The notes: generated by a model from the sequence alone, not told the origin. A stretch of DNA of 64,000 nucleotides from Magnolia sinica (GCF_029962835.1 NC_080584.1:77590862-77654861); one strand, 5' to 3'; positions 21,380 to 45,712 are shown, counted from the stretch's first letter. A program made the numbers and translations.

Positions 21380-23330
21380 TCAATTTAAATTGCACATACC
21401 AAGATCAAATTTCAATTTAGAAAGCCCGCTTTTGTCAATTAGTTTTGTGAAAATGTCAGCAAGTTGAGTCTCGGTCGGAATGTATTCCAAAGAAATTGTC
21501 TTTTCTTCCACTAATTCACGAATATAATAATATCTAATGTCAATGTGCATAGTTCGTGAATGCTGGATTGGATTTTTAGATATATTAATTGTACTGGAAT
21601 TATCACAATATAAAACCATAGAGTCTTGTGCACTTCCGTAATCGCTTAACATTCTTTTCATCCATACAAGTTGAGTACATGCATTACCAGCTACAATGTA
21701 TTCAGCTTCAACAGTTGAGAGCGATGCAAAACTTTGTTTCTTACTTTACCAAGAAACTAAATAGTTCCCAACATAGAAATAACCACCACTGGTTGATTTC
21801 CTATCATCAACATTACTAGCCCAATCAGCATCAGTGTACCCAGCTAATTGAACACTAGTATCATGTGGATACCAAAAATCCAAATTAGCTAAACTTGCGA
21901 CATATCGCATAATCCGCTTAACAACAGTTAAATGTGATTCTTGAGGGGCAGATTGATATCTAGCTCAAATTCCTATGCTAAATGCAATATCAGGTCAACT
22001 CGTAGTTAAATACAGCAAACTACCTATTATACTGCAATACAATTTAGGATCCACTTTCTTACCTGTAGAGTCCTTTAAGAGTTTTAAAGCCGTACTCATA
22101 GGAGTATTAAAATTTTTTCTATTCTCAAATCCAAACTTTTTAACTAAGTTTAGAGCATATTTGGTTTGAGAAATGAAGAAACCATCATGTTGTTGTTTAA
22201 CTTGCAACCCTAGGAAATAATTTCATTCCCCAACCATACTCATTTCGAACTTAGATTTCATAAGATCTGCAAACTCAACGGTAATATTAGCACAGGTAGA
22301 TCCATAAATAATATCATCAACATAAATCTGTACTATTAAAATGTGATCATTATGTTTCTTTACAAACATAGTCTTATCAACACTTCCCATTATAAAGTTA
22401 TGACTTAGTAAAAACTTAGTCAATTTTTCATACCATGCCTTGGGAGCTTATTTTAAACCATAATGAGCCTTTTTTAGACAATAAACATGATCAATATTCT
22501 TAGGGTCTTCAAAATCCAATGTTATTCAACATACACTTCTTCATGCAAATCACCATTTAAAAAAGCACTCTTTACATCCATTTGATAAATTTTAAATTTT
22601 CTAAAGCAAGCAATGGATATAAATAGTCTGATTGATTCAAAATAAGCTACTGGGGCAAAGGTTTCATCATAATTGATGCCTTCAATTTGAGTGTACCCTT
22701 GTACAACCAGTCTAACCTTGTTTCGAATTATATTACCAAGTTCATCAGACTTATTTTTGAAAATCCACTTAGTTCCGATAATATGTTTATATTTAGGTAT
22801 GGGAACTAAGTACCAAACATCATTTCTAACAAATTGATTAAGCTCTTCTTGCATCGCAACTATCCAGTTTTCGTCAGTAAGAGCTTCTTTTATGTCAGCT
22901 GGTTCTATCTTGGATGTAAAGCACACATAGTTACACACATCTTCTAGTTGTCTATGAGTGCGTAAACCAGTGAGAGGGTTTTCAAGAATTTGATTAGTTG
23001 GATGATCTTTAATAGTTCTCAGTTCAGAGTTGTTTTGATTTGATAAAGAATTAGGTTTCTCAATTAGAAGTACTTCATCATTATCTGAACTTGAGACAGG
23101 TGCATTCAAGTGATCATCAATAACCACATTAATGGATTCTTGAATTGTACCGGTTCTCTTATTAAGAACATGATATGCTTAACTATTCAGAACATATCCT
23201 AAAAATATCCCTTCATCACTTTTGGTGTCAAACTTATCCAGATTTTCTCGGTCACGTAAAATGTAGCACTTACTGCCAAAAACTCGAAAGTATTTAACAG
23301 TAGGCTTCTTATCAAATCAATTATTGGGCC
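21380..23330 (-). pseudogene. Sirevirus-like copia pol remnant (integrase C-terminus, RT, RNase H)
   Basis: Minus-strand order: integrase C-terminal piece ('KYFRVFGSKCYILRDRENLD', about 23290), linker, RT N-terminal part (23127-22522; '[12 protein letters not shown]', '[14 protein letters not shown]', '[15 protein letters not shown]', '[19 protein letters not shown]'), RT catalytic 'YVDD' (about 22320), 'KYALNLVKKFGFEN', and RNase H with 'LYCDNSSTINISKNPIQHSR' (about 21600) and 'DIFTKLIDKSGL'. Frameshifts split it into at least five frames. It is cut at about 23330, where unrelated repeats begin, so gag, protease, the integrase core and the 5' LTR are missing. The extra frame, PPTs and LTR follow it in the expected order. 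Confidence 0.88.
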
Positions 23331-23334
23331 CACA

Positions 23335-23620
23335 TAGATGTGGTTCATAAATCCAGCCCATTCATTATGTGTGTCCCATTTGGATGATGAGTCAGCCTAA
23401 GTTTCATACACATCCAAAACTCATGTGGGCCCCACCAATTAAATGCTTTTATATATTTTAGGGATGTCTTCACATAGTTTTAGATGCTATGACCCACCTG
23501 AGTTTCGTATACGACTGATTTTTGGACTTAAAGGGGACACATCTAATGCATAGTGTTGATGTTCTATATACATGATGGTGGGGCGCACACAGATTACCTC
23601 ATGGGAAGTTCCCATGAGGT
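23335..23620. repeat. Dispersed repeat, family C
   Basis: Shares a long run of words with 39640-39770 ('ttcagcc.attcatt.tgtgtcc', 'atttggatga.g.gtca', 'catccaaaactca', 'aagtgcttatata' type). It ends in a hairpin (23596-23620). It is a noncoding transposon-derived repeat of unknown class. Confidence 0.65.
23596..23620. repeat. Near-perfect palindrome, 12-bp arms with one central base
   Basis: ACCTCATGGGAA, G, TTCCCATGAGGT. A related palindrome ('tgggaagcttcccatgag') occurs at the start of the family C copy near 39450. This suggests a terminal hairpin of that repeat or a head-to-head element junction. Confidence 0.85.
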
Positions 23621-23659
23621 GACCTTAGTACCACTTCACTATTTAGGTAACTCCTTCAT

Positions 23660-24060
23660 GGGTGTTACTCTAACCGTGTAGGGCCCACCTTGATATATTT
23701 TATGTATATCGACATCGTCCATATATTTTTTTCATCATATTTTAGGATGTGATTTCAAATGATAAGAACTCAATAATCTCAGGTGGGTCATACCAATCAA
23801 AACAATGATGAATAACTATTAAAAACCTTTTGAAGGCCACAAAAGTTTTGGATCAATTTGATCTTTGTAGTTTACCTTCATCTAGATCTTCTTTACATTA
23901 TCAATAAGTTTGATTGCAAATAAACATTACTAAAACCTTACAATGGGCTCTTTATAATTTTTAATGGCGAGGTACTATATTATCATTCTTTCCAGTGGTG
24001 TGGTCCACTTAAGCTTTAAATCTACACAATTTTTTATACCCAGCAAAAAAATGGGTTGAA
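23660..24060. repeat. Foldback element, family A, degenerate
   Basis: The start 'tagggcccaccttgatatat' and the blocks 'ataccaatcaaaacaatgat', 'aagttttggatcaatttgat', 'ttatcaataagtttgattgc' and 'ggtgtggtccacttaagctt' follow the family order. The right terminus is lost in A/T-rich sequence. Confidence 0.55.
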
Positions 24061-24100
24061 AAAACATAGGGGCGACAAGGATATACAACACATCATCAAA

Positions 24101-24560
24101 ATCTCACTTTTGTTATCTAACTTTTCAATTTTTCTTATCAAAATACAAAATTTAGTTTTCTTTTTTTAAAAAAAAAATATTTTTTTTTTTTTTACAATTT
24201 GTCAATTTTATTTAATTTTTTAAATTTTCTTTTTCAAAACATCATTTTTTAAATCTCACTTTTGTTATATAACCTTTTAATTTTTCTTGTCAAGATACAA
24301 AATCTAGTTTTCTTTTTAAAAAAATATATTTTTTTTACAATTTGATAATTTTTTCACAATTTTGTTTAATTTTTTAAGTTTTCTTTTTCAAAATATCATT
24401 CTTTAAATCTCACTTTTGTTATATAACTTTTTAATTTTTCTTGTCAAAATACAAAATCTAGTTTTCTTTTTTAAAAAATATATTTTTTTACAATTTGTCA
24501 ATTTTTTTCACAATTTTGTTTAATTTTTTAAATTTTCTTTTTCAAAATATCATTTTTTTA
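24101..24560. repeat. Three tandem copies of an A/T-rich unit of about 153 bp
   Basis: The word 'atctcacttttgttat' starts units at about 24101, 24253 and 24407, giving periods of about 152 and 154. Each unit also holds 'aatttttctt.tcaa.atacaaaat.tagttttctttt' and 'cacaattttgtttaatttttt'. The copies differ by small indels in T-runs. It lies next to the CACTA terminus and may be inside that element. Confidence 0.85.
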
Positions 24561-24774
24561 TCGATTTTTTTTTTCTTTTCAAAATTATCGATATTATTTT
24601 AAGTTCTTAATTTTTTTATTTTTTCAAAATCTAGATTTTTATAAAATTACAGTTTTTTTTTTCAAAATTTAAATTTTTCTTAAACATTGTTAATTATTTT
24701 TCTAAGCTTCTCAATTAATTTTTTTCAAAATTCATAATTTTTTTAAGCTTCTTAATTTTTAACCTGAGCATTAG

Positions 24775-25351
24775 AGACGGTCTTTGACAGTCTCTAGTAA
24801 AGACGGTCTTTGACAGGGCTATAAGACGGTTTAGGACTGTCTCTAATAGAGACGGTCTTTGACAGTTTCTAATAGAGACGGTTTAGGACCATCTCTAATA
24901 GAGATGGTCCTCAACCGTCTCTATTAGAGACGGTCCTTGACAGTCTCTAATAGAGACGGTCTTTGACAGAGCTATAAGATAGTTAAGGACCATCTCTAAT
25001 AGAGACGGTCTTTGACAGTCTTAGATTACAAGTCAAAGACGGTCAATGATCGTCTCTAATGCAGACGGCCAATGACCGTCTCAGATGACGGCATATAAGA
25101 TGGTCAAAGACTGCCTCTAATGCGGATGGCCAAAGACCGTCTCAGATGATCGCATATAAGATAGTCAACGACCGTCTTAAATAATTTGTAGACATTCAAA
25201 TTTTTAAGACAATATTAAGAATGGTCAGGGGCCGTTTAAAATTTTAGAGACGGTTTATAGCCGTCTCTAAAGCGGCTTTAAACCAAGCAATTTTAGATAC
25301 GGTCCAGAACCATCCCAAAATCCGTCCTTTTCTTCTATTTTTCACGTAGTG
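24775..25351. mobile_element. CACTA (En/Spm-type) transposon terminus with subterminal repeats
   Basis: Read from 25351 on the minus strand the sequence begins CACTACGTGAAAAATAGAAG, a CACTA-type terminal inverted repeat. Inside it, about 550 bases are packed with the word GACGGT (at least ten forward, at least four as ACCGTC), often as paired 'gagacggtc...gaccgtctc' hairpins. Subterminal arrays of short repeats that bind transposase are a hallmark of this superfamily. I could not find the opposite CACTA end within the window, so the element is truncated or its left end is decayed. No transposase frame is visible. Confidence 0.75.
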
Positions 25352-25359
25352 CCAAAATA

Positions 25360-26165
25360 CTTTCTTAGCTCCTAAACATGACCCTTTTTCTTTTTTTTTT
25401 TTTAAAGAAAAATTCATCGAAGAAGTCTTTCAAAAAATAATAAAAAATAAAATAAAAAATAAAAAATCCCCTGCTTTACCTTTACCCCCCTCCAACTACT
25501 TTCTTGGTATATGACAAAAACAATATCAGTCTCGCCTTTAACTTTTCAAGATCCCAAGTATAATCGTATTTTAAATTATACCAAAAGGTGAACTTTTCTA
25601 CTTTACCATCAAAATAATCATATCACCTCATATATATGGCAAAGCTATGGAAAAATGAGCTTACCGTGAAAAGTAAATCATTTTCTTGAAAAAAATATTT
25701 TCCTCCCAAGTATCTACAAAGTTCCTTTATAAGCCTTAAAAATACACATCTATTTATTTTATGGCAAGACTACTAAACAAAGAAAAAGAAGATGTTACAA
25801 CATAGCCAACCTAAAGTTATTTAAAGCGCCAACACTAAGAAAAGAAAAAAAAATCTTCCATTCCAACATGAAGAGGCTTATTCAATTTATGTGAACTTTT
25901 GGATATATCAACGAAACATAAGGCTATCTTGATGATAGTTTCAAACCTCTTAACATTAGGTGGCATGTAGAGAAAAGGTCTAAGCAACTCTTTATGCCTT
26001 TTTAGACTAGTATAGATATGTAGACACTTTAAATTAAGGTATGGTATAATAATCTTGTGTCAAATTGTTAGGGTTTGATGTCGTCGCTCTTTTTCTCTCT
26101 TTTTTCTTGCCAAGCCATGTTGAGTTGGCTGAGTTTTGAGCTGAGTCATGGCGTTTTAAAACTAC
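25360..26165. other. A/T-rich intergenic stretch, no gene seen
   Basis: No credible reading frame and no named repeat were found. The first bases after the CACTA end (cca) would be its 3-bp target duplication, but the partner site is not visible. Confidence 0.4.
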
Positions 26166-26174
26166 CTTAGATTG

Positions 26175-27422
26175 GTAAGTGGATTGGTTGTTGTACGGCA
26201 CACTACTGACCTGGCTGGTGCGTACATGTCGTGCAAACATGTTGCAAAGAAGAGCACTGACACTCCTCGAGTTCCAAGCTTTACGAATGGTTCAAAGGGA
26301 AGCGGATTGGCTGGTGTACCACACACCAGCTATATAACTGCTGTATGTACGTGTCGTGCGAAGACGAGCACCGACGCTCCTCGAGCTCTGAGTTGTATGA
26401 ACAGTTCAAAAGAGATCAAAGTTACATAGCCCCAACAGTGATGTATTTATTACATCTACATTGTTCATATATTTTTAGAGATCATTATAGAGCATTATCT
26501 AAAAAATGAATCACAGCCAAAGATCATCTGGACCACACCATAAATAGCAGCGAAGATAATAATTTTCACTATTACAAAATTTGTAGGGTTCACCATAATG
26601 TTTATTTTCCATCCAATTAGTTGATAAGGTCACAAAGACCTGGATGAAGAGGAAAAATAAATAAATTTATATTGATCCAAAACTTCTGTAACCTCAAAAA
26701 GGATTTTAATGGTAGACGGTCAATCTCCCACTACTTTTTGCAGTGTGGCCCACTTGATAGCTATATCTATCTTATTTTTCATCTCAAGCCTTAAGATGAT
26801 CTCGCCAAATGGATCGACGGCTTGGATATAACACATACCTCATAATCAGACCCACAAAACTTGCTGATGTCATTACAATAGCTATATAGCTGTGAGGTTC
26901 ACCAGCCAATCATCTTCCAGTTCAAAGGAGATCAAAGTTATGTGGGCCCTAAAATGATCCATTTATTATATCCACAACGTTCATACATTTGGCCAGAACC
27001 CTTTAGAGCGTGATTCCAAAATTGAATCATATAAAATTTTAAAGTGGACCACACCACAAATAGCAGTAGTCAGAATGATTATCACCTTTAAAACATTTGT
27101 AGGCCCGCCATAACGTTTATTTTTGATCCATTATGTTGACGAGGAAAAAAAGAATAGGAAAGCCAAATATCATAATGATCCAAAACTACCACAACCCCCA
27201 CAAGGCTTTCAATGGTAGACGTTCAATCCCCCGCTGCTTTTTGCAGTGTGGTCCATTGACCTTTGGATCCGTCGTATTTTTTTCTCAGACCTTACAAAGA
27301 TCTCGCCAAATGGACGGACCGTTTGGATATAACACATACGTCATAGAGGGAGCCACCGAACTTGGTGACGTCAACACATCACCTAATTCGGTAGTGTGTG
27401 GTACACCAACCAATCCGCTTCC
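26175..27422. mobile_element. Mutator-like foldback MITE hosting a second copy of its own family
   Basis: The left terminus is GTAAGTGGATTGGTTGTTGTAC, given here in part as AAGTGGATTGGTTG; the right terminus is CAACCAATCCGCTTCC. Flanks are CTTAGATTG (26166-26174) and GTTAGAATG (27423-27431), 7 of 9 identical. The element is interrupted at its 'gttcaaagg' site by the copy at 26299-26919. After the duplication it continues with 'agatcaaagttatgtgggcc', exactly the next block of the family. Confidence 0.7.
26299..26919. mobile_element. Mutator-like foldback MITE, exact 9-bp TSD GTTCAAAGG
   Basis: Termini GAAGCGGATTGGCTGGTG and CACCAGCCAATCATCTTCC are inverted. GTTCAAAGG occurs exactly at 26290-26298 and 26920-26928. 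It is 621 bp, noncoding, and its interior carries the shared foldback body. It is inserted into an older copy of the same family. Confidence 0.85.
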
Positions 27423-27442
27423 GTTAGAATGCAACTTGCCAG

Positions 27443-27931
27443 GGACGCGGATGCGTCCTACCCCCGCCCGGACAGTAATCCGTCCGGGCAGGGCTCTGCG
27501 GGCGCACTGTGATGTAAGTGTTTTATCCACGCCGTTACGAAAAACTTAAGTAGGCTCACAGCTCCAATGGACTACACTAAAGGAAACTACAGTGATAATG
27601 ACACTCACGTTGAAACCTTTTTAAGGGTTATTATGATTTTATTTTATTTTTTTACCATAAAAACTATTCACAAGGGCATGTAGACGTGGATGAAGTGAAA
27701 AAACAAATATCAGCCTCATCCGAAACTTCTCTTGCTCCTTAAGAAGTTTTTAATGGTGGACGTTCAATCCCCAATTTGTGATCTGCTTAAGCCTTTTTCC
27801 TGCCTCGTGTTTTGGGTGACAACTTAAAATGATCTGAGAAGAACTATTAACGGCGTGGATAAAACACTTATATCACGGTGGCCCCCACAGAGCTCTGCCC
27901 GGACGGATTAGTAGGACGCAATCCGCTTCCG
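27443..27931. mobile_element. Mutator-like foldback MITE, exact 9-bp TSD ACTTGCCAG
   Basis: It begins GGACGCGGATGCGTCCTACC; the right end 'gtaggacgcaatccgcttcc' is its inverted relative. ACTTGCCAG stands at 27434-27442 and 27932-27940. It belongs to the same subfamily as 11084-11630. Body blocks 'ttatccacgccgtt' and 'tggataaaacacttatatca' form the inner foldback. Confidence 0.85.
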
Positions 27932-28404
27932 ACTTGCCAGTCAAATGAGGCGGAAAGCTTGCGATACTCCAGCGTTTGAAATCACGCGAATTATAAGGTC
28001 CAAGCATTAGAATATGAAGTGTCCTTATGCTCCAATTCCAAAAAGTAGGCCCCATGATTAGTTAATCCACATCGTTGATATTATGGGTCTGACTGCATAT
28101 GTATGACAACCCAAAACTCTTTCTGATGGGAAGATCCTGGACATTCAATTTGTAAACATTTTATATCTTTCAAATTATTAACTTCCTTAACCGTCCATAT
28201 ATTGTCCACTTATCCAAGATTTAAGAGTTTCTGTTTCATGAGATATTTTGTGAATCTTCCACTAGAGATGGAGTCCATCAGATAAACAGTCTGGATTGGT
28301 CAAACAGTTTCTCACTTGTGCAGACTAGTGCATCAGAACACCATTATTGTTGTGATGATCACGATCAATTGAAATCATAGAAAAGTAATGTTTTGCTAAT
28401 TATT

Positions 28405-28540
28405 ACTCTTACTCCGGGGATAGACACCCAGGAGTTTCAACACCTGGTCAAAGGTTCGAGTACCGATAGGCGGTGAAATTCACCTACTGCGCGTGTGTAA
28501 AAAATTTTTTTAAAAGAAAAAAAAGAAAAAGAAAAGCGGT
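28405..28540 (+). mobile_element. tRNA-derived SINE
   Basis: It contains an A-box-like start ('cttactccggggatagaca'), 'caggagtttcaacacctggt', a B-box-like 'ggttcgagtacc', then 'aggcggtgaaattcacc', 'gcgcgtgtgta' and an A-rich tail (about 28500-28535). The same module order occurs at 50950-51105, 56045-56160 and, truncated, at 32240-32310. RNA polymerase III promoter boxes plus an A-tail indicate a SINE. Confidence 0.75.
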
Positions 28541-28599
28541 GACAGATTCAGTACAAAGGTTTCTATGATAAACTCACGGTATAGCTCCATGCGTGGGCC

Positions 28600-29036
28600 A
28601 CAGGGCTCCGTGGAGATCACCGTGATGTGCAAGTGTTTTATCCACGCCGTAGGTTCACAGCTCTAATGGGCTACGCTAAAGTAAGCTGCAGTGATAATGA
28701 CACTCACCGTTGAAACCTTTCTACAGGCCACCGTTATTTTTTTTTAAAACCATACCACACATTCATAAGGTCATGTTGACATGACTGAAGTGAAAAAACA
28801 AATATCAACTTCATCCGAAACTTCTCTAGCTCCTGAAAAGTTTTTAGCAGTGGATGTTCAATACCTGATTTGTGGTCCACCTAAGACTTTTTCTTGCCTC
28901 GTCTATTGACTCATTTTTTAAAATGATACGAGAAAAATAATAAAAACGTGGATAAAACACTTACATCGCAGTGGCCCCCACAGGCCCTGCCCGGATGATA
29001 ATCTGTCCGGGCGGGGCTAGGACGCAATCCGTGTCC
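28600..29036. mobile_element. Foldback MITE lacking its left terminus but with exact 9-bp TSD
   Basis: GCGTGGGCC occurs exactly at 28591-28599 and 29037-29045. The right end 'aggacgcaatccgtgtcc' is the normal terminus of the 27443 subfamily. The left side starts directly with 'acagggctccgtggagatca', that is, about 50 bases inside the usual TIR. Either the left TIR was lost after insertion or a shortened copy inserted. Confidence 0.75.
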
Positions 29037-29090
29037 GCGTGGGCCCAACATACAACTTGAAAAATGGTGGGCCTCCCCATCCCCAACCAA

Positions 29091-29694
29091 GAAGCGAATT
29101 GGCTGGTGTACACACACCACCAATGTAGCTGGTGTGGTTGCGTGTCGTACGGTGACGAGCCCTGACACTCTTCGAGCTGCGAGTTGTACCAACGGTTCAA
29201 AAGAGATTAAAGTTATATAAGGCTACACAATGATGTATTTATTATATCCACCCGTTCATCTATGAGCGATCATTTTAAATCATGAGCTCAAAAAATAGTC
29301 ACATGCAAATATCGTGGACCACACCATATACGAAAGTGGGAACAATAATTCTCACTGTTAAAACGTTTGTGGCCCACTATAAAGTTTATTTTCAATCCAA
29401 TTAAGTCATATGGTCACACATACCTATACTAATAGGAAAAGCAAATATTATAATGATTCAAAACTTCTGTGACCTCCACAATCGTTTCAATGGTAGACCT
29501 TCTGTCCCCCTATGTTTTGCAGTGTGGTCCACTTAATATTTGGATCTTCCTCATTTTTAGGAAGAAGCCTCACTAAATTCTTGCCAAATTAACAGACGGT
29601 TTGGATATAACACATACTTCTTGACTCATGGAGCTTGGTCACGTCAACACACCAGCAATATTGGTTGGGTGTGTTACACCAGCCAATCCGCTTC
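29091..29694. mobile_element. Foldback MITE, GAAGCGAATTGG subfamily
   Basis: Termini GAAGCGAATTGGCTGGTG and CACCAGCCAATCCGCTTC are inverted and match the copy at 26299. The interior shares 'gttcaaaagagattaaagtt' and 'gatgtatttattatatccac' with it. The flanking 9-mers (CCCAACCAA, GAACAACTG) do not convincingly match, so the duplication has decayed or I have misplaced an edge. Confidence 0.7.
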
Positions 29695-29715
29695 GAACAA
29701 CTGCTCGGTGCAGCC

Positions 29716-30224
29716 GGAAACGGATAGGATACTCCCTATTTGCTAGTTGTCGGTTCTCCGTGGGCCACACCATGATGTATGTATTTCATCCATTCCATCC
29801 ATTCCATCCATCTATTTTTCTAGATAATTTCATGGTATGAACCTAAAAAACAAAATATATCCAAATCTCAAGTCGACTGCACTATAAGAAACAGTGTTAA
29901 ATGAACCATTAAAAACTTCTTGGGGCCATAAAAGTTTTGAATCAAGCTTATCTTTGTTTTTTCTCTTTATGTAGGTATGTATAACCTAAACAACCGATTG
30001 GATATCAAACAAATAGTATAGTGGGCCTTAGGAGGATTTTAACTTTAGATATCCACTCACTATTGTTTTCTCGTAGTGTGGTGTGGTCTACATTAGCTCT
30101 ATATCCCTCTCATTTTTTGGTTCAATCCCTAAAATGACACGTAAAAATGGATAAACGGACGAAAGACATACACCAAAGTGGCCCCACATAGCACACTAGC
30201 ACCGGGGGTAGCCAATCCGTTACA
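29716..30224. mobile_element. Mutator-like foldback MITE, 9-bp TSD
   Basis: The left terminus GGAAACGGATAGGATACTCC has an inverted partner at the right (GGGGTAGCCAATCCGTTACA). Flanks are GGTGCAGCC (29707-29715) and GGTGTAGCT (30225-30233), 7 of 9 identical. It belongs to the same subfamily as the copies at 8585, 30265, 33032 and 34493. Confidence 0.75.
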
Positions 30225-30264
30225 GGTGTAGCTCACCTGCGTTTTGCAGCAGCCTGAATTTCGG

Positions 30265-30774
30265 GGAGACGGATAGGCTATACTCCCCGTGACACTCCAG
30301 TGGTTGGTGGTCGGTTCTCCGTTAGCCCCATCATGATATGTGTGTTTCATCCATTTCTGCGTATCATTCCAAAGCTTGATAAAAAATAAGAGGGATACAA
30401 ATCTGCTGTGGATCACACTACAGGAAAAAATAAATAATGATTGGATATCCACTATTAAATTCCTCCTAAAGCTCACTGCACTGTTTATTTGACATCCAAT
30501 CTTTTAATTAGGTTATAAAGACACGGATGAAGGGAAAAAATAAATATAAGTTTGATACAAAACTTTTATAGCCCAAAACGTTTTTAATGCCAACGTTCAT
30601 TCAACACTGTTTCTTATAATGTGGTGCAGTTGAGATTGAGATATGCTTCATTTTTTTTTTTTTTCGTCCCATAGATCATCGGAATGGATGAAACACATAC
30701 GTCATAGTAGCACCCACAGAGCACCCACAATCAGCCAATGGCTGATGGGAGGGGGCAGTAGCCATTCCGTTTCC
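30265..30774. mobile_element. Mutator-like foldback MITE just upstream of a kinase gene
   Basis: Termini GGAGACGGATAGG and GCCATTCCGTTTCC are inverted. Flanks are GAATTTCGG (30256-30264) and GAATTTTGG (30775-30783), 8 of 9. Its right end lies 136 bases before the start codon of the plus-strand receptor kinase gene, so it forms part of that gene's promoter or 5' leader. Confidence 0.85.
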
Positions 30775-30910
30775 GAATTTTGGACGTCAGGGACCAATTT
30801 AGGGCCCACATGATTGACAGATTGGACCCGACACTTCAATATCTATACGGACATTATCTGCTTTTATGTTAAAAGAAGAATTAAAGTAGGTTGTTGCCAA
30901 ACAGGCCCAA

Positions 30911-44282
<13,372 letters not shown>

Positions 44283-44869
44283 CGATTTGCATTTCCAACC
44301 AGTCGATCAAGTGGGTCAGTTCTGTGGATGCCATAGTCGGCCACATTTCATAAGGCAAGTGGACAGTTTTGACAAACTTGTAAAAAACCCAATTATTCCT
44401 AATGTCTTTACTCATGCGATAAGTGGACCATCCTGATTTTTGGCCAGAGCATTAACCCAAATGAAGGGGAACCTGCTGTAAATTCTTTATTTATAAGCTT
44501 TTTATGTTAGAGTGTTGAAGTCCCTTGATATACATTGATATTCTTTATTTGTAAACTTTTTTATGTTGGAATGTTAAAGTCCCTTCATATGCTTCGTATT
44601 GTTTTGATCTCTTCCAAATTGTGTTATGGAAAGTATACACGACTCCTTGATTACTTCATGTTATTCTGAAAAAAGAAGAGAAGGAAAAAAGAGGACAAAA
44701 GAGCCACCCAAACCATGAGGCCAATCCATGTTTTTATCTTTTGTAAGAGTTAGGTTAGCATAACCAAGCATTGGGTAACTTTTTGACCCACTTATCATTT
44801 GAGGCATGTTAGGGAGTTCCTGGGTTCATTTGACTGAGGTGTGTAATTAATTTGAATGGAATGTTCTAG

Positions 44870-44990
44870 CTTGTTTAACATGGTATCAAAGAGGAAGGTC
44901 ATGTGTTCGAATCCTGTGAGCAACAAAAATGCCTCCAAAATATATTCTCCCGCGGGGACCAGGAAAATCAAGTTTGGTCATATACATTAA
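44870..44990 (+). repeat. SINE-like repeat with B-box
   Basis: 'tggtatcaaagaggaaggtc' then 'gtgttcgaatcc', followed by 'atgcctccaaaatatattct'. A sister copy at 52125-52245 has 'agtatcaaagtgaaagattg', 'gtgttcgaatct' and 'atgccactggaatatattgt'. The GTTCGAATC core is a polymerase III B-box-like motif. The A box is less clear, so the SINE assignment is tentative. Confidence 0.4.
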
Positions 44991-45504
44991 CACACCATCC
45001 TCTAACAGCCAATGCTTTTAGAGCAATTGGATGCTGGACATTTTACGAGATATATAAAAGGAGAAGAAGAGGGAGAAGGAATAGGAGTAGAGTTGGAGTA
45101 GGTGTCTCCAATAGAGGCAATGGAGTAGGTTTCTCTACTAAAAAGGGGAAACGTGTTGGAGATTTGAAGTCCTTCCTTATCACACACATTGTGACCAATG
45201 TGGATGGCTTGCATATCACACATTTGAGCTGTGTTGGCACCTGTGGTGGCATGCAGATGGGCTGCCTTACATGCTTGCTTGCGATCAGCAAGCCTCTAAT
45301 CATGGAACGGATGCAGATAGACTCTCCGGGGTTTATTAGGAAGCTATTTATGTGTAGCTCTTTGTCAAATCCAAAATGAAAATCTACATATATTTGTGCA
45401 AGTTTGATTTGATATGGATTGTGAGTGTTGTTTATACTTCTATCAGTGTTTAATGAAATTATTAAGTTGTGGAATTGCAATAACCATTTTCTTAGTAATC
45501 AAAG

Positions 45505-45712
45505 CCTGTTTGGATGTCCTTGTTTCACGGTACTGGGGTGTTTCATTTCAGCTCAATGGCAATCAAGGATTGAAAATAATAAAAGGGGTGGTTTTGGATT
45601 TCCTTACTGATTGTGTTTTAAAGCCCCACCCAACACCCAAAATGCTATGCAACACGGATATTGATTCGTTGTACTCAGAGAGGCTAGAGTTTGTGGACAT
45701 CCAAACAGACCT
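45505..45712. mobile_element. Small TIR element (MITE), about 208 bp
   Basis: Termini GCCTGTTTGGATGTCC and GGACATCCAAACAGACC are inverted. The outward flanks (tcaaa / taaaa) leave room for a TAA-type 3-bp duplication, as in Tourist-like elements, but it is not exact. Confidence 0.55.

Noticed and set aside
24775-25330. Regularly repeated GACGGT words, CRISPR-like at first sight
   Set aside because: Spacing is irregular, repeats occur in both orientations, the genome is plant, and the block ends in a CACTA terminus.
27133-27549. Open frame of 138 codons
   Set aside because: It lies across the termini of two foldback elements (ending 27422 and starting 27443); the frame follows transposon sequence and not a gene.
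44885-44925. Possible tRNA gene around 'tggtatcaaag...gttcgaatcc'
   Set aside because: No cloverleaf can be drawn; the acceptor and anticodon arms are missing. Better read as a SINE-like head.
44903-45379. Open frame of 158 codons between the kinase genes
   Set aside because: It starts inside a SINE-like repeat, has no recognisable domain, and composition shifts (Arg-rich then Cys-rich) look like read-through of repeats.
45043-45480. Open frame of 145 codons on the minus strand
   Set aside because: Antisense to noncoding repeat sequence, Leu-rich low complexity, no homology recognised.
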